Of a stretch of DNA of 8,501 nucleotides, positions 1 through 6,267 are shown one piece after another. Source of the stretch: CAYFUL01 sp964346375 (lineage in GTDB: Bacteria; Bacillota; Clostridia; Tissierellales; Peptoniphilaceae); assembly GCA_964346375.1 (NCBI GenBank), contig CAYFUL010000060.1, forward strand, positions 1 to 8,501. Reading direction: 5' to 3'. Within the stretch, counting starts at the first letter, position 1. Every line of letters starts with the position of its first letter. The notes beneath the pieces are model-generated. The model worked only from the letters and a program-made list of their open reading frames with translations. It did not search any database and had not been told where the DNA came from. The position numbers and the translations under genes were made by a program.

Positions 1-6
1 GAGGAA

Positions 7-31
7 AAGTAAAAGAGTTTCTCTTTTACTT
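7..31. other. Perfect inverted repeat (11-bp stem, 3-nt loop)
   Basis: The arm AAGTAAAAGAG (7-17) is the exact reverse complement of CTCTTTTACTT (21-31), with a TTT loop. In frame 1 the first bases read GAG GAA AAG TAA, so an upstream gene could end at 10-12 and the hairpin would sit on its stop codon, where terminators often lie. There is no clean T run after the stem on either strand, so a terminator role is only inferred. It could instead be a leader structure just before the ribosome binding site of the gene at 46. Confidence 0.45.
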
Positions 32-45
32 ACATAGGGTGTTTT

Positions 46-270
46 ATGAAAATATTAGACCATGAAGTTGAAATTGAAAAGCTAGAAAATGAAGAAAGAC
101 TAATATCAATACAAGGGGTGGAGCTTGTGTTGAATAAAAACGTAGATTTATCTGATGAAATGGCAGTAAAGTCTATTGAGCTGTTTTTACAAGGCCATCA
201 AAACGGGGATGACAAAAACTTTTCAAGATTTTATGTATATTATGAAAGTGGAGAGTATGTCATATATTAA
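46..270 (+). CDS. Hypothetical small acidic protein, 74 aa
   Basis: I do not recognise this family. The ATG at 46 follows a modest AGGG (37-40) five bases upstream, and the frame closes with TAA at 268-270. The product is soluble-looking, with no signal peptide or membrane segment. It is rich in Glu/Asp and Lys (EVEIEKLENEERL near the N-terminus) and ends in an aromatic tail (FYVYYESGEYVIY). The next gene starts 15 bases later behind a strong GGGGG ribosome binding site, and a DUF975 membrane protein follows, so the three are probably co-transcribed. The coding call rests on operon-like spacing, residue composition without low-complexity shadow features, and same-strand neighbours with good ribosome binding sites. 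No function can be inferred. Confidence 0.65.
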   Translation: MKILDHEVEIEKLENEERLISIQGVELVLNKNVDLSDEMAVKSIELFLQGHQNGDDKNFSRFYVYYESGEYVIY

Positions 271-285
271 AAAGGGGGTTAAGAT

Positions 286-435
286 GTGAAACGCTACGCT
301 AAACATAACCAGCTTAATTTTATTGATTTTTATGCAGAAACACACATGGGTTATAAAACTGTCTTTATGGACGAGGAAAAGGAAATGCGTTCTAGAGAAT
401 ATGCAAGAAATCTTTTTGAGAAGCTAAATAAATAA
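286..435 (+). CDS. Hypothetical 49-aa protein with GTG start
   Basis: This small gene starts with GTG at 286, seven bases after a strong GGGGG Shine-Dalgarno (274-278), and ends with TAA at 433-435. The stop codon overlaps the AAGGAGG that serves the next gene (434-440), a classic tightly coupled operon layout. The product begins MKRYAKHNQLNFIDFYAETH and ends ARNLFEKLNK. It is basic at the start, charged in the middle (FMDEEKEMRSRE), and has no signal peptide or membrane helix. I do not recognise the family. An ATG at 284 is followed directly by TGA and cannot be the start. Evidence for it being real is the ribosome binding site, the exact abutment to both neighbours and a protein-like composition. 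Confidence 0.6.
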   Translation: MKRYAKHNQLNFIDFYAETHMGYKTVFMDEEKEMRSREYARNLFEKLNK

Positions 436-444
436 GGAGGCAAT

Positions 445-1251
445 ATGTGGGATAGAGTTAGTGTAAAGGAAAATGCAAAGGCTCTTTACAGAAAACACTT
501 TAAGATTTTTGTAATTGTTGGTCTTATTGGCTTTTTACTCTTTGAAGGGACTACTACATTTTCTAGAAATAGTGGAGTTAAAGAATTTAGAAAACCTAGA
601 AATAATATTGAATATAGAGAGGACGGAGTTTTTAATACCTTTGTTAATCATGACGACTTCTATATTAACCCTAATGATGAGTACCATCTTATTAGAAGGC
701 CTTCTCCATTAGAACAATTTATTGGTATTATTACTTCTATTTTTACCAGTGGTATTTTTCTACTACTAGTTGTTGTTGGATTTTTACTCTCCATATTTGT
801 AATTAATCCTATTTTAATTGGAGAGAAGAAGTTCTATTTAGATTCCCTTGATGAGGATTTAAAACCTGTTAATCTTCTCTACTACCATAAGAATGGTTAT
901 ACAGTTCCCATTGGAATAAAGGTAGCATTATTGAACTTATATCTTATGTTTTTCTTTTTGCTCTTTATTATTCCTGGTTTTATTAAAGCCTACCAGTACT
1001 ACTTTGTACCATATATTCTTACTGACGACCCAGATCTTTCTCTTAGTGATGCCATAAGTATTTCAAAGTCTATGACTTATGGGGATAAGATGAATTTATT
1101 TATCTTTGATATTAGTTTTATTCTATGGCGTTTTCTTGGGTCCATTATTCTATTTGGACTTGGAGGAAGTCTCGTTAGACCTTATATAGAAATTTCTAGG
1201 GCAAGTGTCTATAAAATAAAAAGGGACCATATTGCTATAACGGATTATTAA
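445..1251 (+). CDS. DUF975 family integral membrane protein, 268 aa
   Basis: An ideal AAGGAGG (434-440) lies four bases before the ATG at 445. The second half matches what I know of DUF975 (PF06161), a Firmicutes family of multi-pass membrane proteins of unknown function. It has the stretch IIPGFIKAYQYYFVPYIL (175-192), then DDPDLS (194-199), an 'AISISKSM' segment (203-210), and a final hydrophobic segment with LGGSLVRPYIE (239-249). Four membrane segments are predicted, at about 20-34, 101-121, 158-180 and 217-240. The polar insert between the first two (about residues 40-95) is larger than I expect for the family, is rich in Arg, Asn and Asp, and probably lies on one face of the membrane. 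It is the last gene of a three-gene operon and is followed by a strong terminator. The family's role is unknown; a stress or envelope role would be a guess. Confidence 0.85.
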   Translation: MWDRVSVKENAKALYRKHFKIFVIVGLIGFLLFEGTTTFSRNSGVKEFRKPRNNIEYREDGVFNTFVNHDDFYINPNDEYHLIRRPSPLEQFIGIITSIFTSGIFLLLVVVGFLLSIFVINPILIGEKKFYLDSLDEDLKPVNLLYYHKNGYTVPIGIKVALLNLYLMFFFLLFIIPGFIKAYQYYFVPYILTDDPDLSLSDAISISKSMTYGDKMNLFIFDISFILWRFLGSIILFGLGGSLVRPYIEISRASVYKIKRDHIAITDY

Positions 1252-1257
1252 AAGACA

Positions 1258-1295
1258 GGCCAAATTAGTGATGTAATAAAAATCGATAATTTGCC
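1258..1295 (+). other. Imperfect hairpin between DUF975 stop and terminator
   Basis: GGCCAAATTA (1258-1267) can pair with TAATTTGCC (1287-1295), leaving one bulged C and a 19-base loop. It lies directly after the DUF975 stop codon and upstream of the real terminator hairpin. It may protect the mRNA 3' end or be incidental. Confidence 0.3.
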
Positions 1296-1306
1296 TTTAA
1301 GTGGCG

Positions 1307-1342
1307 AAAAAGGTTATGAGTAAACAATCATAACCTTTTTTT
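1307..1342 (+). terminator. Intrinsic terminator of the 46-1251 operon
   Basis: A perfect 13-bp stem pairs AAAAAGGTTATGA (1307-1319) with TCATAACCTTTTT (1328-1340) around an 8-base loop (1320-1327). The T run continues to 1342. It lies 55 bases after the DUF975 stop codon. The A run on the left arm means it could also work, less efficiently, for transcripts coming from the right. Confidence 0.9.
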
Positions 1343-1357
1343 GTGTAATAATATCGA

Positions 1358-1530
1358 TTGATTTTCTATTATAGACTTGAATGTCCAAGGTCTACGGGAA
1401 TATACACCAAAAGAGAAGGAGATTATGGAGACCTTACATTAATAGATTTAAAGAACTACTTGGAAGTTGACACCATTAATATTACAGAAGGAAGAGTTTT
1501 AAATAAGTATTATAGGTTAATCTATAAAGC
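1358..1530 (+). pseudogene. Possible orphan C-terminal fragment of an unknown protein
   Basis: The plus-strand frame from about 1358 reads a protein-like stretch, with TGIYTKREGDYGDLTLIDLK then YLEVDTINITEGRVLNKYYR and LIYK. After about 1530 the same frame runs into sequence that is plainly the reverse complement of the DUF2254 gene. It has no credible start: only TTG at 1358, no ribosome binding site, and it begins 15 bases after a terminator. I infer the tail of a gene whose N-terminal part was lost, joined to the 3' end of the DUF2254 gene. The family is not recognised. It could be chance open sequence, but the composition is unlike a shadow frame. Confidence 0.35.
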
Positions 1531-2784
1531 TACAAGCCTTTATAAATTCCTCTTTTTCCAGGTCTGTTTTAAACTCATCAGCACACTTTTGTTTAACATA
1601 ATTTACCATGTCGACAATAGACTTTTTATTCTTCAAAGTGGCACAGGAGTAGAGAATTTTAAGATTGGCAAGTATACACTTACATATATATATATCTGAT
1701 GCATTGTAGTGGACCAGGGCATAAAAACATACTTCAGATCTTCATCAAAGCTAAATGAAGTATAGTATATCTTGCTCTCTCCCCTCTCAGCCATTTTTAT
1801 ATTGTAGCTATCAGTCTTGGCAAGAGGCCCTAGAACCAAGCCTAGCTTATTTATGGCATGAATCACAGAGTTTGGTTCATTAACACTGGCAGAGGATGCC
1901 CTAAGGGCTATGTCGAGCAATTTAGTAATAAAATACCTGTAGTCTACTCCAGGTATTTTATTATCCTGAAAAATAAAAGAGTCTGCTATAAGGTCCTTAT
2001 CCTCCTCGGTAAATCTTTCTTGCTGGTTATTACTAAGGTAAATGGTTCCCAGACTTGTATCTTCAAATACAAAGTCACCAATCTTAACATCAATATTTAA
2101 AATGCCATCATATTTTTCCAAAACTCCAAGTATTTTTTCCTTGTCAATAAGATTTAGCTACCCAGCACCATTAGTTAGAACCTGTGCTGAGTTAAAGGTC
2201 TTATCAGCAGTAGAGTCGCTTGTATAATTCCTATTTTCAATTTCTTCATCTATTAGTTTTTCAGCCGTTTCTGTAACATCTCTAATAAGATTAACTCCTT
2301 GAAACTTGTTGATAACAGATTGGACAAATCTGATGAAGAATATTACACATATTATAGAATAAACTACGGCAACTGAACCGGCAATTACAATCTGCTCGTC
2401 AAAAAAGTCCTGCATAAAAATCAGAACCGATATACAGTAGAAAAAGCCCCCTATAAAAATTCCAATTACCTGCATGGTTATCTTCATATTGATAAAGTTT
2501 TCCACTACCCTAGGTGAAAAACTGGAAGAATAGACGCTTAATACCGTTAGTATAGTTGAAAATGTAAAGGTCATTATGGTCAGAAGGGCTCCGGCAAGGG
2601 TCGTTAGTATGTTTTGAGCCAGAGAAACCTTCATTTTAAAAATATCAGGTATGTAGGGATGAACCTGAAGAATCCTAAGGTCCACTAGAACTACGAATAA
2701 AATCAAAAGTACTGATATGGCAAGATACTGAAGATTTTAGACCCAGGTTCTGTGGTTATAAAAGAACAGTTTTAACCTTTCCAT
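1517..2784 (-). pseudogene. DUF2254 membrane protein gene, inactivated by two nonsense codons and a frameshift
   Basis: The minus-strand reading starts at ATG 2784, five bases after GGAGG, and reaches TAA at 1517-1519. That is about 423 codons, a normal DUF2254 (PF10011) length. The N-terminal half has four membrane segments (about 18-36, 58-82, 104-124, 131-153) and the family landmark SSSFSPRVVENF just after the second. The gene is broken three times. TAA at 2737-2739 is codon 16 and TAG at 2158-2160 is codon 209, both in frame with coding sequence continuing on each side. A one-base loss near 1722-1731 then shifts the frame, and the natural C-terminus resumes as CFYALVHYNASDIYICKCIL and ends FIKACSFID. 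The conserved 'LSPGxNDP' core reads SSASVNEP (about 1871-1900), which also suggests relaxed selection. The two large open pieces are 2158-2706 and 1633-2121. The function of the family is unknown. Confidence 0.85.
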
Positions 2785-3086
2785 AATATCCTCCAAAAAA
2801 TTTAGTAATACTTTCTAATTTCCCTCTCTAGTCTAAATATTTTTCTCTTATTCTATCTATCAAAATATTTTTTCTAGTACAAAATACTCTTTCACTACAA
2901 GATATTTTTCGAAATTCTTATAAGTATTACCACTATTGTAAACTAATTTTTAGATATGTGAAAGTTACTTCTTATATTTTGATAATAATAGACGCATTTA
3001 ACAAAAGACAACTTTCATTTAAATAAAAAAATATTTTTATAACTTCTGTAATTTTCTATACTATTTAAAATAAAAATCTCCATCAC
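2785..3086. other. Gene-free AT-rich spacer
   Basis: No open frame with a ribosome binding site is seen on either strand. The stretch is very AT-rich, with repeated short AT runs of the ATATTTTT type and a distant 8-bp inverted repeat (TGAAAGTT 2959-2966, AACTTTCA 3010-3017). It must once have held the promoter of the DUF2254 gene, read leftward. Candidates such as TTGTAG...TAGAAA are too weak to assign. Confidence 0.5.
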
Positions 3087-3109
3087 AAAAAGGGAGGTCT
3101 CCCTCCCCT
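3087..3109 (-). terminator. Intrinsic terminator after CoA-transferase fragment
   Basis: Read on the minus strand, GGGAGG and CCTCCC form a 6-bp GC stem, extended by one G-U and one A-U pair, closed by a GAGA (GNRA-type) loop and followed by TTTTT (plus-strand A run 3087-3091). It begins five bases after the stop codon of the gene ending at 3114, so it is that gene's own terminator and has survived the truncation. Confidence 0.85.
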
Positions 3110-3113
3110 ATTT

Positions 3114-3815
3114 TTACTTTTTAGCAAGTACTCCTGCGTCATAAAGTTCTTTTATTTGCTCATCTGTATATCCTAGAGTCTTTAGTACTTCCTCATTATC
3201 CTGACCTACATTTGGCGCATCCTTTACTTCGTATTTTTCAATTGTATCAAATTTCACCGGTGGCATTGCTGCTTTTACCTTTGATCCATTTCTATTTTCC
3301 ACTTCTACTACGTAGTTATTTGCCTCTGCTTGTGGATCGTTAAGCGCCTCTAGTACGTGTTGAATTCTCTCGTGGGCAATGTCTGCATTTGTAAGTCTTT
3401 CTACTAATTCATCTTGTGTGTATTTTGCAAATTCCTTGTCTAGTACTTCTATCATCTCTTTGGCATTTTCCTTTGCCTTTAAATTTGTACTAAACTTTTC
3501 CTCGCCCTTTAGGTCTGGCCTTTCTATTACATCACATAGTGCTTCGTAGTATCTTTCATGCTCAAGGATAGATAAAAATACCCACTTGTCGTCTTTACAT
3601 CTATAGGAATTTATTACTGGTGTAATTGCTTCTTTCCTTGACTTTGGATATTCGTCCCCATACTGTGTTGATGAAACTAATGCTGAAAGATTCCAAATTG
3701 CTTGGCTAAATAGGGATACTATTACCTTAGATCCTTCTCCAGTCTTTGCTTGTTTTAAAAGGGCAGCGGCAATTCCTCCTGCTAGTGAATATGAAATTAA
3801 GTTTTTAATATTCAC
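3114..3815 (-). pseudogene. Class III (CaiB/BaiF) CoA-transferase, C-terminal half only
   Basis: The 233-aa frame resembles the C-terminal half of family III CoA-transferases of the HadA/FldA kind, which move CoA onto 2-hydroxy acids or other carboxylates in amino-acid fermentation. Landmarks are LAGGIAAALLKQAKTGEGSK (11-30), VSLFSQAIWNLS (33-44), TQYGDEYPKSRKE (50-62), a 'PVINSYRCKDDKWV' segment (66-79) and the C-terminal NEEVLKTLGYTDEQIKELYD. Intact members are about 400 residues. The missing N-terminal part carries the catalytic aspartate that forms the acyl anhydride, so this piece should not be active. The only start is a GTG at 3815 with no ribosome binding site. The preceding in-frame codons read into the end of the lipoprotein gene and do not resemble a CoA-transferase. 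The terminator is intact, so the loss was a 5' deletion. Confidence 0.8.
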
Positions 3816-3828
3816 ATCACTATGAGAG

Positions 3829-3859
3829 GGAAATAATTTTACATAATGAAAATATTTCC
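3829..3859 (-). terminator. Terminator-like hairpin directly after the lipoprotein stop codon
   Basis: GGAAATAATTTT (3829-3840) and AAAATATTTCC (3849-3859) pair over 11 bp with one bulged A and an 8-base loop. On the minus strand the structure begins immediately after the TAA of the lipoprotein gene. The stem is AT-rich and lacks a clean T run (TTTCCCTCTC), so it is a weak terminator at best. It lies exactly between the lipoprotein gene and the truncated CoA-transferase, close to where the deletion junction must be. Confidence 0.4.
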
Positions 3860-5326
3860 TTATCCCTTTCCCATAATGGATAGTATTTTTTCTTTAAGCA
3901 AGTAGGAATACATATCTTCGTCCATTAGATTTCCCCAGTCTAGTATTTTCTCTGCTTCAATTACTCCCTCTGGAAGTTCTATACTTCCGTCCTTGCCGCT
4001 AATCATTGGAGAAAATTCCAAAGTGTCATCTCTATACTTCATTACAACCTTTCCATTTGGAACTATTTCGCTTTGATTTAGACATATTAATGTAGTTCCC
4101 CTTAATGAATAGTTCTCAAGATTATAATTTTCAACTTCCTTTAATTCCCCATTATCTTGTAGCTCCAATTCTCTAAGAGATACTGCCGTATTTTTATACT
4201 TTGGAATTAACAAGTAGTACTCGTGTCCATTTATCCAAAAACTAAAATCTTCTTGATCTTCCTTTAAATTAAGCAGTAATTTTGGATCCTCGTAATTTGT
4301 AAATGCTATTTGCCATGGATATAATTTTTGCAAAACTCCCAGCAGACTTTCCTCATCACTTCCAGAGCCTAAGTAAATTATAAATGCCTTATTTTTTTCG
4401 TCCTCTATGTCCACTCCAAGTGCCCTTGCCATTTTTACATACTCATCTGAATAAATATTATTCTGCAATTTTCCATCTAGTTCTGTTACTGTGGTATAGT
4501 ATCCGCTGCCTGCATATATATACTCTCCATAGATAAACATAGGCGTTCCAACTTCATTTATAAATACTCTGCTTTCACCTTCATCATAATTTTCCCAAAG
4601 GTCGTTTAGTGCAAGTCCCTCTAAATTATTGTTGCTATATAAAAACGAACTATCTATTTCCCCTTGATAATAACCATCGTCGTAAGAACTATATACTTCT
4701 GCAATACTTTCTTCCATTGCTAAAAGTATATCTTCATTTTTATATCCAAAGTGTTCTAGTAGCTCCCTATCTCCAATAAATTTCCCATCTGGTAGGGAGA
4801 AATTATATACTTTATAGGTTGTAAAATATCCTTCCCAAGTATTATAAGTTTCTATACATACACTTAGTATTTTTTCGTCCTCATATACAGAAAAGGACGC
4901 AACTATTTCTCCATAACTATCTTCACTACCACCTTCTCCTTTTACATCGGCGTAAATTCCCTCTAAATGGGCAACTAACTCCTCAATCTCCTCATTTGCA
5001 AATTTTCCATCGGGAGAATCCAAAAGAATTTCTGGTATATGTACTCCATTTATAGATCTCTTCGCCTTATTTTGATCCTCCTCTTCCATAAATTCCTTCC
5101 AAATTTCTCTATCCACTACGTAATTTGACATAGACCCTATAACCGCTCCTTCTACATAGGGTTTCTTCTTAGCTTTTTCAATTTTTTCTTCTACTTTGCC
5201 ATTTTCTACTAATTTTGTTTCTTGTGCGTTTTTATTTTTTGAATCCTCCCCTGTCTTTTGGCAGGCTGAAAAAATTATTGCCACAAAAATCAATATCAAC
5301 AGCAATTTATAATTTCTCTTATCCAT
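3860..5326 (-). CDS. Exported lipoprotein, 488 aa, DUF3298-like middle region
   Basis: The N-terminus has two charged residues, a hydrophobic run (8-19) and a lipobox FSAC with Cys22 as the lipidation site. A Lys/Glu-rich linker follows (about 25-56). The middle region (about 95-280) has the pattern of DUF3298/RsiV-type extracellular domains: a 'FSVYEDEKILSVCIETY' strand pair (145-161), YKVYNFSLPDGKFIGDREL (171-189) and a later 'RVFINEVGTPMFIYGEY' stretch (253-269). This match is by pattern only and is tentative. The C-terminal 200 residues are not recognised. They include FIIYLGSGSDEESLLGVLQK (315-334) and an acidic region. No catalytic motif is visible. ATG at 5326 is preceded by AAGGGGGGG then CCC. 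No partner gene follows except the dead CoA-transferase piece. It is an outer-face membrane-anchored protein, perhaps a ligand- or wall-binding one. Confidence 0.8.
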   Translation of the reverse strand: MDKRNYKLLLILIFVAIIFSACQKTGEDSKNKNAQETKLVENGKVEEKIEKAKKKPYVEGAVIGSMSNYVVDREIWKEFMEEEDQNKAKRSINGVHIPEILLDSPDGKFANEEIEELVAHLEGIYADVKGEGGSEDSYGEIVASFSVYEDEKILSVCIETYNTWEGYFTTYKVYNFSLPDGKFIGDRELLEHFGYKNEDILLAMEESIAEVYSSYDDGYYQGEIDSSFLYSNNNLEGLALNDLWENYDEGESRVFINEVGTPMFIYGEYIYAGSGYYTTVTELDGKLQNNIYSDEYVKMARALGVDIEDEKNKAFIIYLGSGSDEESLLGVLQKLYPWQIAFTNYEDPKLLLNLKEDQEDFSFWINGHEYYLLIPKYKNTAVSLRELELQDNGELKEVENYNLENYSLRGTTLICLNQSEIVPNGKVVMKYRDDTLEFSPMISGKDGSIELPEGVIEAEKILDWGNLMDEDMYSYLLKEKILSIMGKG

Positions 5327-5329
5327 GGG

Positions 5330-5338
5330 CCCCCCCTT
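5330..5338 (-). promoter_or_regulatory. Ribosome binding site with a G7 tract before the lipoprotein
   Basis: On the minus strand the site reads AA, then seven G, then CCC and the ATG at 5326. The seven-G homopolymer supplies the Shine-Dalgarno core, so gain or loss of a G would change the spacing to the start codon. This run supports ATG 5326 as the start. Confidence 0.6.
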
Positions 5339-5555
5339 ATATAATATATCTATATAATACCCATTAATCTTTTATTCCCATAATTTTTAGTACCAGCGGA
5401 ATAGTTTTCATAAATATTACTCTAAATTATTCAATACAATAAAAAACCGTTATATAACAAAGCAGAGTAATCAAACCTTTAGATGTAAGTGCAAAAATCA
5501 AACGACCAATTGATAATATAGGAAAAATTTGACTAATTAAGAGTAGAGGTAAATT

Positions 5556-6096
5556 ATGAGTGATGTTCAAGGTATAAAAATAATAGACAGTGAAAATCTT
5601 GACGACAAATTAAATCCAGTAGTGATAAATTGGACTACTCCTCTAGTACAAAGACTACCAATATAATTAACGCAGTAATGCCATTTGATACGGAGAACTG
5701 TGTAAAATTTAATGCAAATTATTTACGAGGCTATACGTCTGAAAAAAGGGATACAAATATTGGTCCATCAAGAAGAGTTATAGAGGCGCAGAGTTCCGAC
5801 GTAGCAAGATGTTCTGTAAAAGAATCCATTGCACTCTACTACAGAGGAGTTCGGTGGGAATATGAAGCCTACGAAGTAAAAGGAGACTCGTGGAAGCCAG
5901 CATACCTGCCAATTTGGCTATACAGTTATATGCAAAATGATGAAAAGAAACAATTAATGCACTATGTAGCAGTAAACGCAAGGACGAAGGAACCATGGGG
6001 AGCGTTCCAGTAAACTTTTCAAAACTGGTTATATATTCCATACTAGTTGAAATTTTCGGAGGAGCTAGTGAACGAGGAGAAATAGTTGAAGATTAA
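5556..6096 (+). pseudogene. Remnant of a TFIIB-type zinc-ribbon-containing membrane protein gene
   Basis: A proper start is present: GAGGT (5546-5550), five bases, then ATG 5556. It gives MSDVQGIKIIDSENLDDKLN and stops at 5664-5666. Before that stop, another frame (open from 5603) takes over with NIINAVMPFDTEN, then RGVRWEYEAYEVKGDSW and AYLPIWLYSY...HYVAVNARTKE. These resemble the middle of proteins often annotated 'TFIIB-type zinc ribbon-containing protein'. The frame breaks again near 5991. ATG at 5995 continues the family pattern in the third frame as MGSVPVNFSKLV then VEIFGG, ending at TAA 6094-6096; restoring one A (GAACC to GAAACC) would join them. No CxxC zinc ribbon is visible and the usual C-terminal membrane part after EIFGG is gone. 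It therefore has internal and 3' losses plus two frame changes. The largest open piece is 5630-6013. The family name is from memory and moderately sure; the broken state is clear. Confidence 0.65.
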
Positions 6097-6107
6097 CAAA
6101 ACTTTGG

Positions 6108-6124
6108 AATGGAAAAATTCCATT
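6108..6124 (+). other. Small hairpin after the zinc-ribbon remnant
   Basis: AATGGAA (6108-6114) pairs perfectly with TTCCATT (6118-6124) around an AAA loop, 12 bases after the remnant's stop. It is followed by TATTAT rather than a T run, so it is at most a weak terminator. Confidence 0.3.
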
Positions 6125-6186
6125 TATTATATTGAAATAATTGCTTCTCTCAAAGTTATATCATTTTTTTTCTATATTAAATAAAG

Positions 6187-6221
6187 AAAGGAGACAAGTA
6201 ATAAACCTATCTCCTTTTTTT
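6187..6221. terminator. Bidirectional intrinsic terminator between convergent genes
   Basis: AAAGGAGA (6187-6194) pairs with TCTCCTTT (6210-6217) around a 15-base loop. On the plus strand seven T follow (6215-6221). On the minus strand the stem ends in TCTCCTTTCTTTATTT, also T-rich. It lies between the rightward zinc-ribbon remnant and the leftward flavoprotein gene (stop at 6268) and can serve both. Confidence 0.75.
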
Positions 6222-6267
6222 CCAAATTATCTATAATTCTAAAATTCTCTATTGCCTTTACACAGTT

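Noticed and set aside
515..712. 65-aa plus-strand frame
   Set aside because: It is an out-of-frame shadow inside the DUF975 gene.
1684..1695. (AT)6 dinucleotide repeat inside the DUF2254 gene as the cause of its frameshift
   Set aside because: The correct C-terminal frame already reads through it (FYALVHYNASDIYICKC), so the frame change must lie upstream, near 1722-1731.
1858..2227. Plus-strand open frames opposite the DUF2254 gene
   Set aside because: They are antisense to recognisable DUF2254 coding sequence, with no RBS and unlikely residue composition.
2836..3050. Repeated ATATTTTT-like motifs as a possible repeat array or origin
   Set aside because: Copies are short, irregularly spaced and expected in sequence this AT-rich; no DnaA-box pattern or regular spacing was seen.
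5778..6041. 87-aa minus-strand open frame
   Set aside because: It is antisense to the zinc-ribbon remnant, whose plus-strand reading matches a known protein pattern.
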